In this document: one piece after another, positions 31,988 to 41,228 of the stretch | How the letters are laid out: every line of letters starts with the position of its first letter | Position numbering within the stretch: the stretch's first letter is position 1 | The notes under the pieces: generated by a model | What the model was told of the DNA's origin: nothing | Database searches by the model: none | The model's input: only the letters and a program-made list of their open reading frames with translations | Made by a program: the position numbers and the translations under genes | Assembly: GCF_003287495.1 (NCBI RefSeq) | Contig: NZ_PRLE01000004.1 | Span: forward strand, 124,001 to 188,000 | DNA from: Faecalibacterium prausnitzii | Lineage (GTDB): Bacteria > Bacillota > Clostridia > Oscillospirales > Ruminococcaceae | Direction of reading: 5' to 3' | Length of the DNA stretch: 64,000 nt

Positions 31988-34165
31988 TTATTTCTGCTTC
32001 TCGCTCCGCCTGCAGGCACGAATTTCTTCCAGCAGGGTGGCGGCGGAGACCGGCTTCAGGATGTAACCGTCGATCACGCCATGGCGGCGGGCATCCACGA
32101 TCTCACGGGTGGGAATGCTGGTCATCACGATGCGGGTCAGAGCCGGGTACTTGCCCTGAATGGACATGCAGAGCTCCACGCCGCTGCCGCCGGTCAGGCC
32201 CTCGTCGATGATCAGGGCGTCAAAGGGCTGGGTCTCCAGCAGGGTGCGTACCTCGCCCCGACGGGAACAGGTGAGCACTTCCAAGCCAAAACGGCCGAAA
32301 TCTTTCTCCAGCAGATTGAGCACTTTCTTGTTGTCGTCCGCAGCCAGGATGCGCAGCTTGTGGTCCACGCCCCACTGCACCTGTTCCCGGGCGCGCTGCT
32401 GCTCCAGCACGGGCAGGTAGATATCGAAGGTTGTCCCCTGGCCAAGGGTGCTCTCGGCCAGGATGTGGCCCCGGTGGGTGCTGATGATCTGCTCCGCCAA
32501 TGCCAAGCCCAGGCCGGTGCCCTCGCCCTGCTTTTTGGTGGTGAAGAACGGCTCAAAGATGTGGGCCAGCGTATCTTTATCCATGCCGCAGCCGGTGTCC
32601 GTGACGCTGACGCGGACATAGCTCTGCCAGTCGTCCGAGATCTTTTCCTCGGGGATCCGGGCCGCCAGTTCCTCCCGGGGGACAACTTTTGCCCGCAGGG
32701 TCAGGCTGCCCTCCCCCACGCCGATGGCGTGGATGCCGTTGATGCAGATATTCAGCAGCACCTGCTGCAGCTGGGTGCTGTTGCCCAGCACGTTTTCGCC
32801 GTGCAGCTCCAGCTCCTGCCGCAGCCGCACCTGTTTGGGGCAGTTGGTCTCCACCAGCTTGCAGGTGTGCTCGATGAGGCTTTCCACGGGCACCGCGTCA
32901 TAGACCGTTTCCACGTTCTTCCGGCTCATGGAAGAAATTTGCTTCACCACGTCCCGGGCCTTTTCGGCAGCTTCGCTGATCTCCCGGGCGTTGTCATAAA
33001 TTTCACTCTCGGGGTCGGCGTCGGCCATAATGAGGTCGGCATAGCCCGTGATGGGGGTGAGGAAGTTGTTGAACTCGTGGGCGATGCCGCCCGTCAGGGT
33101 GCCCATGAGCTGGAGCCGCTGGTCGTGCGCCAGAGACTCCCGGCTCTTCTGCAGCTCTTCCAGCGCCTCGTTGACCTCCTGCAGGTCGTTGATCTTGGTC
33201 ACGCTGCGCTGGTTCTTCCGCTGCAGACGGAACATCATCCCGGTAAACAGCACCAGAACCACCGCAACGGCGCTGAACATGAGCGCCATCTTCAAAAAGC
33301 TGTCCCGCACCGGCTGGTAGAGATCGTCGTAATCCACCACAGCGCTGACGATCCAGAAGCTGCTCCCCACATCCAGATGCCGGAACGCGCTGATCTTATG
33401 CACCCGGGGCAGTTTGGGGTCGGTCCACCAGTAGGAGTAATAATCCCGGATGCCGGAGTCCTGTGTCCGCTGGGCCTTGAGCAGCTCGCTCAGGCTGGTC
33501 AGGTCCAGGTCTTTGTATGCGTACAGTTTCTGACGCCCATCCACCACCTGGATGCCCCACTGGGCTGCTTCCGGGTGCATGACCACCATGTCCCTGTCGT
33601 TCTTGATCACCACATAGCCATTAGTGCCCACCCGGATGTCGGAGACCAGCTGGCGGTACAGCATGGTGGAGTTCACCACCAGGCAGACGCTCTGCGCTCC
33701 CACATCCTTTTTCAGCACCAGGTAATGGGTATCCCCGCTGTGGTACTGCCAATAGGAGATATCGCTCGTCCGGGTGAGCAGCACATCGCCGACTGCTGTC
33801 AGCCCGTAGCAGCGGTAGATCACATTGCCGTCGTTGTCTTCCAGCCAGAGATCACTCAGGGTATCGCTGGGGGCCAGCGTGGGCTTATAGTCCGGGTTTG
33901 CTTCCACCTTGGCAACCGCGGAGTCCAGACGGTCGAGGTACTCCTCCAGCGAAAACTCGATGCTGTCGGCCAGGCTCTGCACCACCAGCTCCATCTGGCG
34001 GGTCTGGCTTTCCATCAGGGCCGTGCTGTAATCTTTCCAGACCAGATTTGCCACAATGGCCAGTATGACCAGAAGAACGGCTCCCACAGCCATTGGCACC
34101 CAGAGGGTGTGGAGCGTTTCCAGGGTGGAGCGCTTTTCCTGCGCGTCCGGCTTGTTCGGTTTCAT
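31988..34165 (-). CDS. Membrane sensor hybrid histidine kinase with Cache-like sensor
   Basis: 725 residues. TM1 (about 22-44), extracytoplasmic Cache-type domain (about 45-295: YRQLVSDIRVGTNGYVVIKNDRD.V..HP), TM2 (about 300-320), a coiled coil, HisKA with GGIAHEFNNFLTPITG, HATPase (NICINGIHAIG, DTGCGMDKD, GTGLGLAL) and a C-terminal receiver with the acceptor Asp in DALIIDEG and Lys in YILKPVS. The ligand is probably a carboxylate given the citrate genes on both sides (inference). AAGGAGAAA precedes the ATG. Transcribed divergently from the regulator at 34295, a likely partner. Confidence 0.92.
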   Translation of the reverse strand: MKPNKPDAQEKRSTLETLHTLWVPMAVGAVLLVILAIVANLVWKDYSTALMESQTRQMELVVQSLADSIEFSLEEYLDRLDSAVAKVEANPDYKPTLAPSDTLSDLWLEDNDGNVIYRCYGLTAVGDVLLTRTSDISYWQYHSGDTHYLVLKKDVGAQSVCLVVNSTMLYRQLVSDIRVGTNGYVVIKNDRDMVVMHPEAAQWGIQVVDGRQKLYAYKDLDLTSLSELLKAQRTQDSGIRDYYSYWWTDPKLPRVHKISAFRHLDVGSSFWIVSAVVDYDDLYQPVRDSFLKMALMFSAVAVVLVLFTGMMFRLQRKNQRSVTKINDLQEVNEALEELQKSRESLAHDQRLQLMGTLTGGIAHEFNNFLTPITGYADLIMADADPESEIYDNAREISEAAEKARDVVKQISSMSRKNVETVYDAVPVESLIEHTCKLVETNCPKQVRLRQELELHGENVLGNSTQLQQVLLNICINGIHAIGVGEGSLTLRAKVVPREELAARIPEEKISDDWQSYVRVSVTDTGCGMDKDTLAHIFEPFFTTKKQGEGTGLGLALAEQIISTHRGHILAESTLGQGTTFDIYLPVLEQQRAREQVQWGVDHKLRILAADDNKKVLNLLEKDFGRFGLEVLTCSRRGEVRTLLETQPFDALIIDEGLTGGSGVELCMSIQGKYPALTRIVMTSIPTREIVDARRHGVIDGYILKPVSAATLLEEIRACRRSEKQK

Positions 34166-34195
34166 GGCGGTTTCTCCTTTCAGCCGGGCAGGTTC

Positions 34196-34224
34196 TTGCT
34201 CTTCCAGGCTAAAAATGTTATACT
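34196..34224 (+). promoter_or_regulatory. Promoter of the response regulator at 34295
   Basis: TTGCTC 34196-34201, 17-nt spacer, TATACT 34219-34224, about 70 nt before the start. Confidence 0.75.
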
Positions 34225-34294
34225 GTTAATTAAGTATCAATTTCAAGTGTCAATTTTCGACGGTTTTGGTCAGAGGAAGTACGGTGAAGCAACC

Positions 34295-34987
34295 ATGTCT
34301 TACCATGTTCTTATTGTAGACGATGATCCGGCAATTTGCAAACTTTTATCCAAAGTAATGGTCAGCAACGAGATGGAGCCCCTTGTGGTGAACAGCGGCG
34401 CGGCGGCGCTGGACCTCATCGCGCGGCAGAGCAACACGCTGGATATGATCTTAATGGACATCACCCTGGGCGATATGGAGGGCTTTGATGTCATCCAGAC
34501 CATCCGCCGCAACGGCGTCACCACCCCGGTCATCATCATCAGCGGCCGCAACGAGGATTACGATTTCATGTACGGCCTCTCGCTGGGTGCTGACGATTAT
34601 GTCACCAAGCCGTTCCGCCCGCAGATCTTAGGGGCCAAGGTCAAAGCCCTCATCCGCCGGAGCAAGAGCTTTTCTCAGGAGAACAGCCAGCAGATCAGCT
34701 GCGGGCCGTTCCTCTGCGACACCACCACCATGCGGTTTTACAAAAACAATGTGGAGCTCAACCTCTCGGAGAAAGAGCGCTCCCTCCTGCTGCTCTTTGT
34801 CCGCCACCCGCAGCAGGTGTTTACCAAAGACATGATCTACGAGCAGATCTGGGGCAACCTGATCGCCGTGGACGACAATGCCATCATGGTGTACATCAAC
34901 CGCCTGCGCAGCAAGATCGAGGACAACGCCCGTACCCCGCAGCATATCATCACCATCCGGGGCGTCGGATATCGGTTTGTGCCGTAA
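34295..34987 (+). CDS. OmpR-family response regulator
   Basis: 230 residues. Receiver with LIVDDD, acceptor Asp in MILMDITLGDMEG and Lys in YVTKPFR; winged helix with LSEKERSLLLLFVRHPQQVFTKDMIYEQIWG and GVGYRFV. Divergent from the Cache kinase with 129 nt between them. This kinase carries its own receiver domain, so a relay is possible. The neighbouring citrate promoters are plausible targets (inference). A terminator follows. Confidence 0.93.
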   Translation: MSYHVLIVDDDPAICKLLSKVMVSNEMEPLVVNSGAAALDLIARQSNTLDMILMDITLGDMEGFDVIQTIRRNGVTTPVIIISGRNEDYDFMYGLSLGADDYVTKPFRPQILGAKVKALIRRSKSFSQENSQQISCGPFLCDTTTMRFYKNNVELNLSEKERSLLLLFVRHPQQVFTKDMIYEQIWGNLIAVDDNAIMVYINRLRSKIEDNARTPQHIITIRGVGYRFVP

Positions 34988-35021
34988 ACACGGCATTTTT
35001 TCATCCACAACCCACAACATA

Positions 35022-35063
35022 GAAAGCCCCCGGCTGCGCGCGGTGCAGCCGGGGGCTTTTGGT
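35022..35063 (+). terminator. Terminator of the response regulator gene
   Basis: AAAGCCCCCGGCTG…CAGCCGGGGGCTTTT, 14-bp stem with 8-nt loop. Confidence 0.92.
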
Positions 35064-35127
35064 TTTATGCCGGTATAAAACACAAAACCATTAAAAGGAG
35101 AATCGCATGAAATTGTGTGTCTGAGTT

Positions 35128-35214
35128 GCTCAGCGGGTTGAAGAAGAGCGAAAGGAATTTCCGTGAATCAATTCCGAAAGTTGCGGTTGGCAAGCCGCAG
35201 AAGAACCGCTGAGC
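35128..35214. repeat. Structured inverted repeat beyond citF
   Basis: GCTCAGCGG (35128-35136) and CCGCTGAGC (35206-35214) are perfect arms around a nested GGAATT/AATTCC (35154-35159, 35170-35175). It lies 8 nt past the citF stop, so the minus-strand mRNA would end in this structure; no T run follows on that strand. Confidence 0.55.
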
Positions 35215-35222
35215 GGGAACAC

Positions 35223-36791
35223 TCAATCTTCGCGGAAAGAGAAAGGCTTGACTTCGCGCACAACGTCCATGATGGTGCCGTCGCGTGCTTCAATGATACC
35301 GACCACACGGTCACCGAACTGGACCTTGTCCGGCTCGCCGACGATGGAGTAAGCGATGTCACGCAGCTCCTCGATGGTCTTCAGGGGCACGCAGTCAGCG
35401 TCCTGCAGAGCCTTGAGCAGGTCGGGGCGGGCAGGGTTGACCGCCACGCCGTAATCGGTGACAACGATGTCCACGCTCTCGCCCGGGGTGGTGACAGTGG
35501 TCACATCGGTGCAGATGGCGGGGATACGGCCCTGCAGCAGCGGAGCGATGACGATAGTGCACTTTGCACCCTGTGCGGTATCGGGATGGCCGCCCTGTGC
35601 ACCGGTGATGATGCCGTCGGAACCAACGACCACGTTGCAGTTGAAGTGGGTATCGACTTCCAGAGAAGCCAGGATGACGTAATCCAGCTTGTTGACGAAC
35701 GCGCCCTTATTCATGGGGCTTGCATACTCGCCCGCAGAGATGGGGAAATGGTTGGGGTTGGAGCGGACGTTATTGACCGCGTCCAGGTCAAAGTCCTGGG
35801 TATCCACCAGCTTGCGTGCCAGGCCGCGGTCCAGCAGCTCGCACATGGGCTTGGTCAGGCCGCCGACGCCCAGACCCATGTGGATGTTCTTCTCCTCCAT
35901 GATCTTGCTCAGGGAGATGGTGGAAGCGATGGATGCGCCGCCGACACCGGTCTGATAGGAGAAGCCGTCCTTGAAGTAGGGGGTGTTGGCCACGACCTGG
36001 GTGCAGTACTCTGCCATCAGGATCTTGCGCTGGTCGGTGGTGGGCTTGGCAGCGCCGGTAGCGATCTTCTCGGGGATGCCGATCTGATCCACGACGCAGA
36101 CGTAATCCACCTTGGTCTGGTTGATCTCAGCGGGGTAGTTGGGGTAAGCCACCAGACAATCGGTGACAGCCACAACGTAATCGGCCATCTCAGCGTCCAC
36201 ATAAGCATAGCTCAGGACGCCGCAGTTGGTCTTGCCGCCCATACCGGAGCAGTTGCCGTACTCGTCGCAGCTGGGCGCGCCGATGAATGCGATATCCACG
36301 TGGGTCTCGCCGGTCTCAATGGCGCGGACACGGCCGCCGTGGCTGCGCATGGTAGCCAGACCCTTGAGCTTGCCGTGGGAGATGGCATCGCCGATCTTGC
36401 CGCGGACACCGGAGGACTCAATGTTCAGGATGGTACCGTCCTCGATCATGGGGACCAGAGCGTCATGAGCCTTGCCCAGAGAGCTTGCGCTCAGGGTGAT
36501 GTTCTTGAAGCCCATCTTGTGGATCTCCTCCATCACCATGCAGACCACGAGGTCGCCCTCGCGGAAGTGGTGGTGGAACGAGACGGTCATGCCGTCGTGG
36601 GCATTGCACTTGACGAGCGCCTCGTGGATGTCTTTGACCATCTTGTCGTGGTCATTGCGCATCACGGGAGTCACTTTCGGGCTGGCTTTCTGGAAAGCCT
36701 TGCCGTCTTTATAATTGTTGCCCTGGAAGACCTCTTTGCCGGTGCGCTCCAGGATCTCTTCGGGAATTTCTCTGCCGACTGCGTTGATCAT
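35223..36791 (-). CDS. citF: Citrate lyase alpha subunit (citrate:ACP transferase)
   Basis: 522 residues, full length for CitF. Motifs include SFHHHFREGD near residue 72, NIESSGVRG…HGKLKGLATMRSHGGR, and FVNKLDYVILASLEVDTHFNCNVVVGSDG and GGHPDTAQGAKCTI late in the protein. It swaps the acetyl group on the CitD prosthetic arm for citrate before cleavage by CitE. Third gene of citDEF, 2 nt after citE. Confidence 0.97.
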   Translation of the reverse strand: MINAVGREIPEEILERTGKEVFQGNNYKDGKAFQKASPKVTPVMRNDHDKMVKDIHEALVKCNAHDGMTVSFHHHFREGDLVVCMVMEEIHKMGFKNITLSASSLGKAHDALVPMIEDGTILNIESSGVRGKIGDAISHGKLKGLATMRSHGGRVRAIETGETHVDIAFIGAPSCDEYGNCSGMGGKTNCGVLSYAYVDAEMADYVVAVTDCLVAYPNYPAEINQTKVDYVCVVDQIGIPEKIATGAAKPTTDQRKILMAEYCTQVVANTPYFKDGFSYQTGVGGASIASTISLSKIMEEKNIHMGLGVGGLTKPMCELLDRGLARKLVDTQDFDLDAVNNVRSNPNHFPISAGEYASPMNKGAFVNKLDYVILASLEVDTHFNCNVVVGSDGIITGAQGGHPDTAQGAKCTIVIAPLLQGRIPAICTDVTTVTTPGESVDIVVTDYGVAVNPARPDLLKALQDADCVPLKTIEELRDIAYSIVGEPDKVQFGDRVVGIIEARDGTIMDVVREVKPFSFRED

Positions 36792-36793
36792 AA

Positions 36794-37696
36794 TTACAAA
36801 TCCCCCTTATACACGCCGGAAGCCTTGGCCAGATCAATGGTGCGCTTTGCGCCATCGTAGAAGGCGATGTCGATCATCTTGCCGTCCACGGTGAAGACAC
36901 CGATGCCCAGAGCTTTCTTGGAATCGATCTCCTTGACGACCTTTTCCGCAAAGATGATGTCTTTCTGGGTGGGAGTAAAGATCTCGTGGACGATGGGGAT
37001 CTGGCGAGGATTGATGATGGACTTGCCATCGAAGCCCATCAGGTGGATGTTCTCCACGTCCTTGCGGAAGCCATCCATATCTTTCAGGTCGGTGTAGACG
37101 GTGTCGAAGCACTGCACACCGGCCGCGCGGGCGGCAATGATCATCTGCTGGCGGGCACCCATCAGCTCGATGCCGGTGCCGGTGATGTGGGTCTGCAGGT
37201 CCTTGGTGTAGTCGCCGCCGGACAGAGCGATGCCGAACAGGCGCTCATCGCTCTCGCAGATCTCCAGGGCGTTCATCACGCCGCGGGCAGACTCCAGAGC
37301 GGCAATGATGAGGACTTCGCCCTCGGGACGGCCATAGGTCTTCTCGTCCTCGGCAATGGCCTGGGCCACGCGGTGCACATCCTCAGCGTGCTCGGTCTTG
37401 GGGATGCGGATGGAATCGCAGCCGCCAGCCACGCAGGCACGGATGTCTTCCCGCCAGTAGGGAGTGTCCAGGCCGTTGATACGGACCACGCGCTCAGCAC
37501 CGCGGTAATCCACGGTCTTCAGAGCGTGATACAGGCTGAAACGGGCAACATCTTTCTGGTTCTCGGCCACAGCGTCCTCCAGATCCAGCATCAGGGAGTC
37601 GGCCTTATAGATGTAAGGGTCCTTGATGAGGCCGGGCTTCTGCGCATTGAGGAACATCATCGTGCGGCGCAGGCGCTTCTTGTTCGGATTGTTCAT
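36794..37696 (-). CDS. citE: Citrate lyase beta subunit (citryl-ACP lyase)
   Basis: 300 residues, HpcH/HpaI aldolase superfamily. RRTMMFLNAQKPGLIKDPYIYKADSLMLDLEDAVAE carries the substrate-binding Asp/Glu; VRINGLDTPYW, ESARGVMNALEI and GALSGGDYT-like metal site segments follow. Splits citryl-ACP to oxaloacetate and acetyl-ACP with Mg2+. The ATG overlaps the citD stop (ATGA) with GGGAGGTG upstream, so translation is coupled. Confidence 0.97.
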   Translation of the reverse strand: MNNPNKKRLRRTMMFLNAQKPGLIKDPYIYKADSLMLDLEDAVAENQKDVARFSLYHALKTVDYRGAERVVRINGLDTPYWREDIRACVAGGCDSIRIPKTEHAEDVHRVAQAIAEDEKTYGRPEGEVLIIAALESARGVMNALEICESDERLFGIALSGGDYTKDLQTHITGTGIELMGARQQMIIAARAAGVQCFDTVYTDLKDMDGFRKDVENIHLMGFDGKSIINPRQIPIVHEIFTPTQKDIIFAEKVVKEIDSKKALGIGVFTVDGKMIDIAFYDGAKRTIDLAKASGVYKGDL

Positions 37697-37992
37697 CGAA
37701 TGGCACCTCCCCAGGGCAGATTCTCATACTGATCGACGGAGCGGAAGACCGCACCCTCAATGCGGGCTTTCAGGGTGCAGTCCAGCGCGCCCTTGTCCAC
37801 AATGGTGATGCGAACGTTATCAATGTCCAGGTTCTTCAGCGTCTCCAGTGCGACCTTGCGCAGCTGGTTGCCGTACTGGTTGATGACAGAGCTCTCGAGG
37901 GAGAAATCAACTTTGCCCTCGCCCGGCTCCACCGTCACCATGCAATCGCTGGATTCCAGAGTGCCAGCAGTTGCTGCTTTCTTGATCTCCAT
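37693..37992 (-). CDS. citD: Citrate lyase gamma subunit (acyl carrier protein)
   Basis: 99 residues. The TLESSDCM motif holds Ser14, the site of the phosphoribosyl-dephospho-CoA arm in this family. The rest (VEFSLESSVINQYGNQLRKVALETLK-like region and CTLKARIEGAVFRS) is typical CitD. Start at 37992 with AGGAGG. Attachment of the arm needs CitX and CitG, and acetylation needs CitC; none of the three is in this window. Confidence 0.96.
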   Translation of the reverse strand: MEIKKAATAGTLESSDCMVTVEPGEGKVDFSLESSVINQYGNQLRKVALETLKNLDIDNVRITIVDKGALDCTLKARIEGAVFRSVDQYENLPWGGAIR

Positions 37993-38066
37993 GCTTTTTC
38001 CTCCTTGGTGGGTGTTACCTTCCAATATACCGTTCTTGCGGCCCAGTGGCCGCCCTTGATGATTCT

Positions 38067-38125
38067 ATGATAGCCTTACAACCTTACAGAAATCATAGCC
38101 ACAGCCTTAATATTCGTTAAGAAAC
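38067..38125 (-). promoter_or_regulatory. Promoter/operator region of citDEF
   Basis: On the minus strand TTTCTTAAC, about 27 nt, TGTAAGGTTGTAAGGC, TATCAT (38072-38067). Matches the CitMHS promoter at 31887-31944 in order and spacing. The rest of the 450-bp gap up to 38443 shows no gene I can support. Confidence 0.65.
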
Positions 38126-38443
38126 AGCAAAAATTTCGCTTGAACACAAGAAATATTCCATTTTCTCATGTCTGGTTTCCGTCCGCGTTTCTGCCTTTTT
38201 GGCTCCAGTCTCTGCCCGGCTGTCCGCTCCCATAAAATCATCGCTTGCAAAGCGGGGAAATCCGCTTTTCCTGTTTCTATTATGCGCCCAAAACCTCGTT
38301 TTGTGAAATTGCGTCTTTCAATCTCCATCCATTTCGGAAAAGAATGGATAAAGATGGCAAACAGCGGTATCCCGCAGCAAAGAGCCGGGGCCCCGCGGCT
38401 CCAGCTCTCCGCATTGGTTCTGGTGAATGCTTTTGTGCAGGGC

Positions 38444-39745
38444 TCAGTGCAGCGGCACAACGCCCAGGAACACAGCGACGATCAGCATCACGACGGACAC
38501 GCCCCAGTAAATGGGGATACTGAACTTCATGTGATCTTTCAACTCCACATCGGTCAGGCCGGTTGCCAGATAGGTAGCAGGGACCAGCGGGCTGACCATC
38601 AGGGCCAGATTCTTGCCAATGATCATGGCGCAAGCCGTGCTCAGGGGGTCGATGCCATAGGTGCTGCCCACCTCAATGACCAGCGGCATGATGCCGTAGA
38701 AGTAGGCATCGGTGCCAATGCACAGGCCCAGAGGCAGAGCCAGAATGCCAAAGATGATGTGCAGGTACTGGCCCATAAAGCTGGGAACAAACGAGATGAT
38801 GACATTTGCCATCTCGGTCAGCATTCCGGTGCCGTCAAAGACGCCAACCATCGCGCCTGCGCTGAACAGAGTGGCAGAAATAATGAGGGCTGCTGGTGCG
38901 TGCTTCTTGATCAGCTTGTCCTGCAGCTTCAGGTCCGGGTAGTTGACGGCCAGACCGATGGACAGCGCAACCAGGAAAGCAACATAACTGGTAACCACAC
39001 CTGTGGACAGGACCGCCAGCAGGGCAACCGTCAGGACCAGGTTGAAGATCAGCAGCTTCGGGCGGCGGAGCGCCTCTTCCTCCTGCTGTGCTTTTTCGTC
39101 CACCGTGATCTCCTCGCCCTTGCCCTGGCCTGCACCATGCTTGATGGCAAACATGCCCAGCAGAACAGCTACCGCAATATTGGCGATCAGGCCCAGGATC
39201 TGGACGGGGATCATGATATGCCACAGATCGTTGGCATCCATGGAGAGGACCGTTGCCGCACGGGCCACCGGGCCGCCCCAGGGCAGCAGGTTCATCACGC
39301 CCATGCAGGCACCCGTCAGGCAGAGCAGAATGCGGGTGTCAATCTTCATCTTCTTGTACACGGGGTACAGGGCGGGAATGGTGATGAGCACCGTGGTGGC
39401 GGTGGTGCCGTCCAGGTGGGCAATGGTGGCGATGAGGGCCGTTGCCACCGTGACCGCGATGACGTTGTTGCCCGCCAGCTTGACCAGCTTTTGCACAATG
39501 ACATCAAACATGCCCGTGTCGCTCATGACACCAAAATAGATGACCGAGAAAATGAACAGAATGCCATTGCTTGTGGTGGTCTTGACGCCGTCCTTGATGA
39601 AATCGGCGATCTCAACGGGGCCAAAGCCCAGCAGCAGCGCTGCAATGGCGGGGATCAATGTCAGCACCACGATGGGCGACATCTTCCCTTTCAGCAGCAG
39701 AAAAACGATTGCAACGATCATTGCAAAGCCAATAAGTGCTACCAT
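38444..39745 (-). CDS. CitMHS family citrate/tricarboxylate transporter, second copy
   Basis: 433 residues, 11-12 membrane helices with the same landmarks as the first copy (AHLDGTTATTVLITIPA, GVMNLLPWGGPVARAA, ALMVSPLVPATYLATGLTDVELKDH), but clearly diverged. The shared landmarks place it in the same family; possibly it takes a different metal-citrate complex. It stands upstream of citDEF on the same strand with a 450-nt gap and separate promoters. Confidence 0.92.
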   Translation of the reverse strand: MVALIGFAMIVAIVFLLLKGKMSPIVVLTLIPAIAALLLGFGPVEIADFIKDGVKTTTSNGILFIFSVIYFGVMSDTGMFDVIVQKLVKLAGNNVIAVTVATALIATIAHLDGTTATTVLITIPALYPVYKKMKIDTRILLCLTGACMGVMNLLPWGGPVARAATVLSMDANDLWHIMIPVQILGLIANIAVAVLLGMFAIKHGAGQGKGEEITVDEKAQQEEEALRRPKLLIFNLVLTVALLAVLSTGVVTSYVAFLVALSIGLAVNYPDLKLQDKLIKKHAPAALIISATLFSAGAMVGVFDGTGMLTEMANVIISFVPSFMGQYLHIIFGILALPLGLCIGTDAYFYGIMPLVIEVGSTYGIDPLSTACAMIIGKNLALMVSPLVPATYLATGLTDVELKDHMKFSIPIYWGVSVVMLIVAVFLGVVPLH

Positions 39746-39912
39746 AATTTTACGTTCTCCTCTTCAAAACTCATGTACTTTCTATCAATCTGACAGCCGC
39801 TTTTCCGTTGTCCCCTCCCTTGCGCTCCATTTTTATCACTCAGGGGCATTGCATCCCCAAAAGTACATTTTATCGGTCTTGCACCGTCGTTCTCGTCGTT
39901 TGTGATGGTTTT

Positions 39913-39943
39913 ATCATACACCATGGAAAAGCATTTGTTAAAT
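39913..39943 (-). promoter_or_regulatory. Candidate promoter/operator of the second CitMHS gene
   Basis: On the minus strand TTTAACAAATGC (39942-39931) followed by TATGAT (39918-39913). TTAACAAA also occurs in the first CitMHS promoter. The 39746-40122 gap otherwise holds only this and a terminator. Confidence 0.45.
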
Positions 39944-40051
39944 CGTTTGTTTTGATGATTTTTGATTCAAAAAAAGAATGGTTTCATTCCGGTTTCGGCT
40001 TTCTTTCCATTCCATTTCCTTTTCAAATTTATTTTATCGTCCTAAAAAGAC

Positions 40052-40093
40052 GCAAAAAAATCCCCCTCGGCAGCTTTGCCAAGGGGGATTTTC
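40052..40093 (-). terminator. Terminator of the yitT-like gene
   Basis: AATCCCCCTTGGC…GCCGAGGGGGATT followed by TTTTTTT on the minus strand; also usable on the plus strand. Confidence 0.85.
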
Positions 40094-40122
40094 CAGATCA
40101 AAAAGATTGTATTCAATTCTTA

Positions 40123-40992
40123 TTATGCATGATTGAAACCCTTGCCGAACACTTCGGTGGTACTCAGCATGGAGATGAACGCGTTGAGGTTTTCCTTATG
40201 GATAAACTCCTGCAGCTGGCCAGCCTCCCGGTTGGTGAGGGTGGTGTAGATCATATAATGGGGCTTATCGGTGTAGGCACCAAAGCAGGGAGTGTAGGTA
40301 GCGCCGCGCACCAGCTTGCGCATGACAAAATTACAGATGGGATCTTTGTCGTCACAGATGATGAGGATGGCCTTGCACATCTTGATCCGCTCCAGCACGG
40401 CGTCGATGACTAGCGATTTCACGGTCAGACCCACGAACGAATACAGTGCCGTGTACAGGTTAAAGACGAAGCAGGCCGCCACCACCATGAACAGGTCGGT
40501 GAGGAAAAGGGCTACGGCGATGCTGTGGATGTGGGTGTATTTTTCCACGATGAGGGCAATGACGTCCGTGCCGCCCGAGGAAGCACCTACATTGAAGAGC
40601 AGGGCCGAGGCAATGGCCGGCAGAGCGATGGCGAACAGCAGGTCCAGCATGGGCTGGTTGGAGAGGGAGCCGTGCATGGGGAAAAACTTTTCCAGGAACA
40701 TCAGCTCCGCCGACATGACCACCGAGGCATAGCCTGTGGTCATGGCAAATTTTTTGCCCAGGAAGATGAGGCCCACCACCAGCAGGATCATGTTGGCCCA
40801 GGACGAGAACGCCGAGGCCGAGAGGGGGGTCAGCTTTGCCACCAGAGCTGCCGCACCGGTCACACCGCCAAAGACGAAGTTATTGGGGAATTTGAAGAAA
40901 TACACACCAACGCTCATGATGGTGATGCTCAGGGTGATGATCGCGTACTGGCTGACGTACGCCATGATCTTTTCCCGCTTATTGTGTTCCAT
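40123..40992 (-). CDS. YitT family membrane protein with DUF2179 domain
   Basis: 289 residues: five or six membrane helices (about 10-205) with the repeated family motif FVFGGVTGAAALVAKLT and GASSGGTDVIALIVEKYT, then a cytosolic DUF2179 domain (about 215-289: AILIICDDKDPICNFVMRKLVRGATY…). Function unproven; some relatives are linked to carboxylate or amino-acid transport. ATG 40992 has AAAGGAAA; the frame upstream to 41073 lacks a ribosome site. Confidence 0.9.
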   Translation of the reverse strand: MEHNKREKIMAYVSQYAIITLSITIMSVGVYFFKFPNNFVFGGVTGAAALVAKLTPLSASAFSSWANMILLVVGLIFLGKKFAMTTGYASVVMSAELMFLEKFFPMHGSLSNQPMLDLLFAIALPAIASALLFNVGASSGGTDVIALIVEKYTHIHSIAVALFLTDLFMVVAACFVFNLYTALYSFVGLTVKSLVIDAVLERIKMCKAILIICDDKDPICNFVMRKLVRGATYTPCFGAYTDKPHYMIYTTLTNREAGQLQEFIHKENLNAFISMLSTTEVFGKGFNHA

Positions 40993-41156
40993 ACCGTTTT
41001 TCCTTTCAGCGCCCCGGCGGGGCGTTCTCCTCGTTTCACCGTTTTTTGCAGGGTGTTTTGCCGCACGCCCCATTTCACCTTGGCTATTGTAGCACGCCGC
41101 CCCCCGCCGCGCAACAAAAGAAGTGATTTTTCTGCAAAACGAAACTTTTTACGCCA

Positions 41157-41194
41157 AAAGCACCCGCTCCGTTTTCCACAGGGCGGGTGCTTTG
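41157..41194 (-). terminator. Terminator of purC
   Basis: AAAGCACCCGC…GCGGGTGCTTT stem in the 235-bp gap after purC; on the minus strand it is followed by TGGCGTAAAAAG, a weak T content, so partial confidence. Confidence 0.5.
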
Positions 41195-41228
41195 CGGTTG
41201 AAAGTTTGTTTTTGAAAATCAGCAGTTC

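Noticed and set aside
31970-34294. Plus-strand frame running into the response regulator at 34295
   Set aside because: It is antisense to the Cache histidine kinase, which has all catalytic motifs; the regulator has its own promoter and ATG.
35107-35124. Five-codon peptide (MKLCV) with AAAAGGAG upstream, opposite the end of citF
   Set aside because: Too short to support, no attenuator structure or downstream gene on that strand.
38107-38460. Minus-strand frame of 117 codons in the gap before citD
   Set aside because: Overlaps the end of CitMHS-2 and the citD promoter, no ribosome site and no domain.
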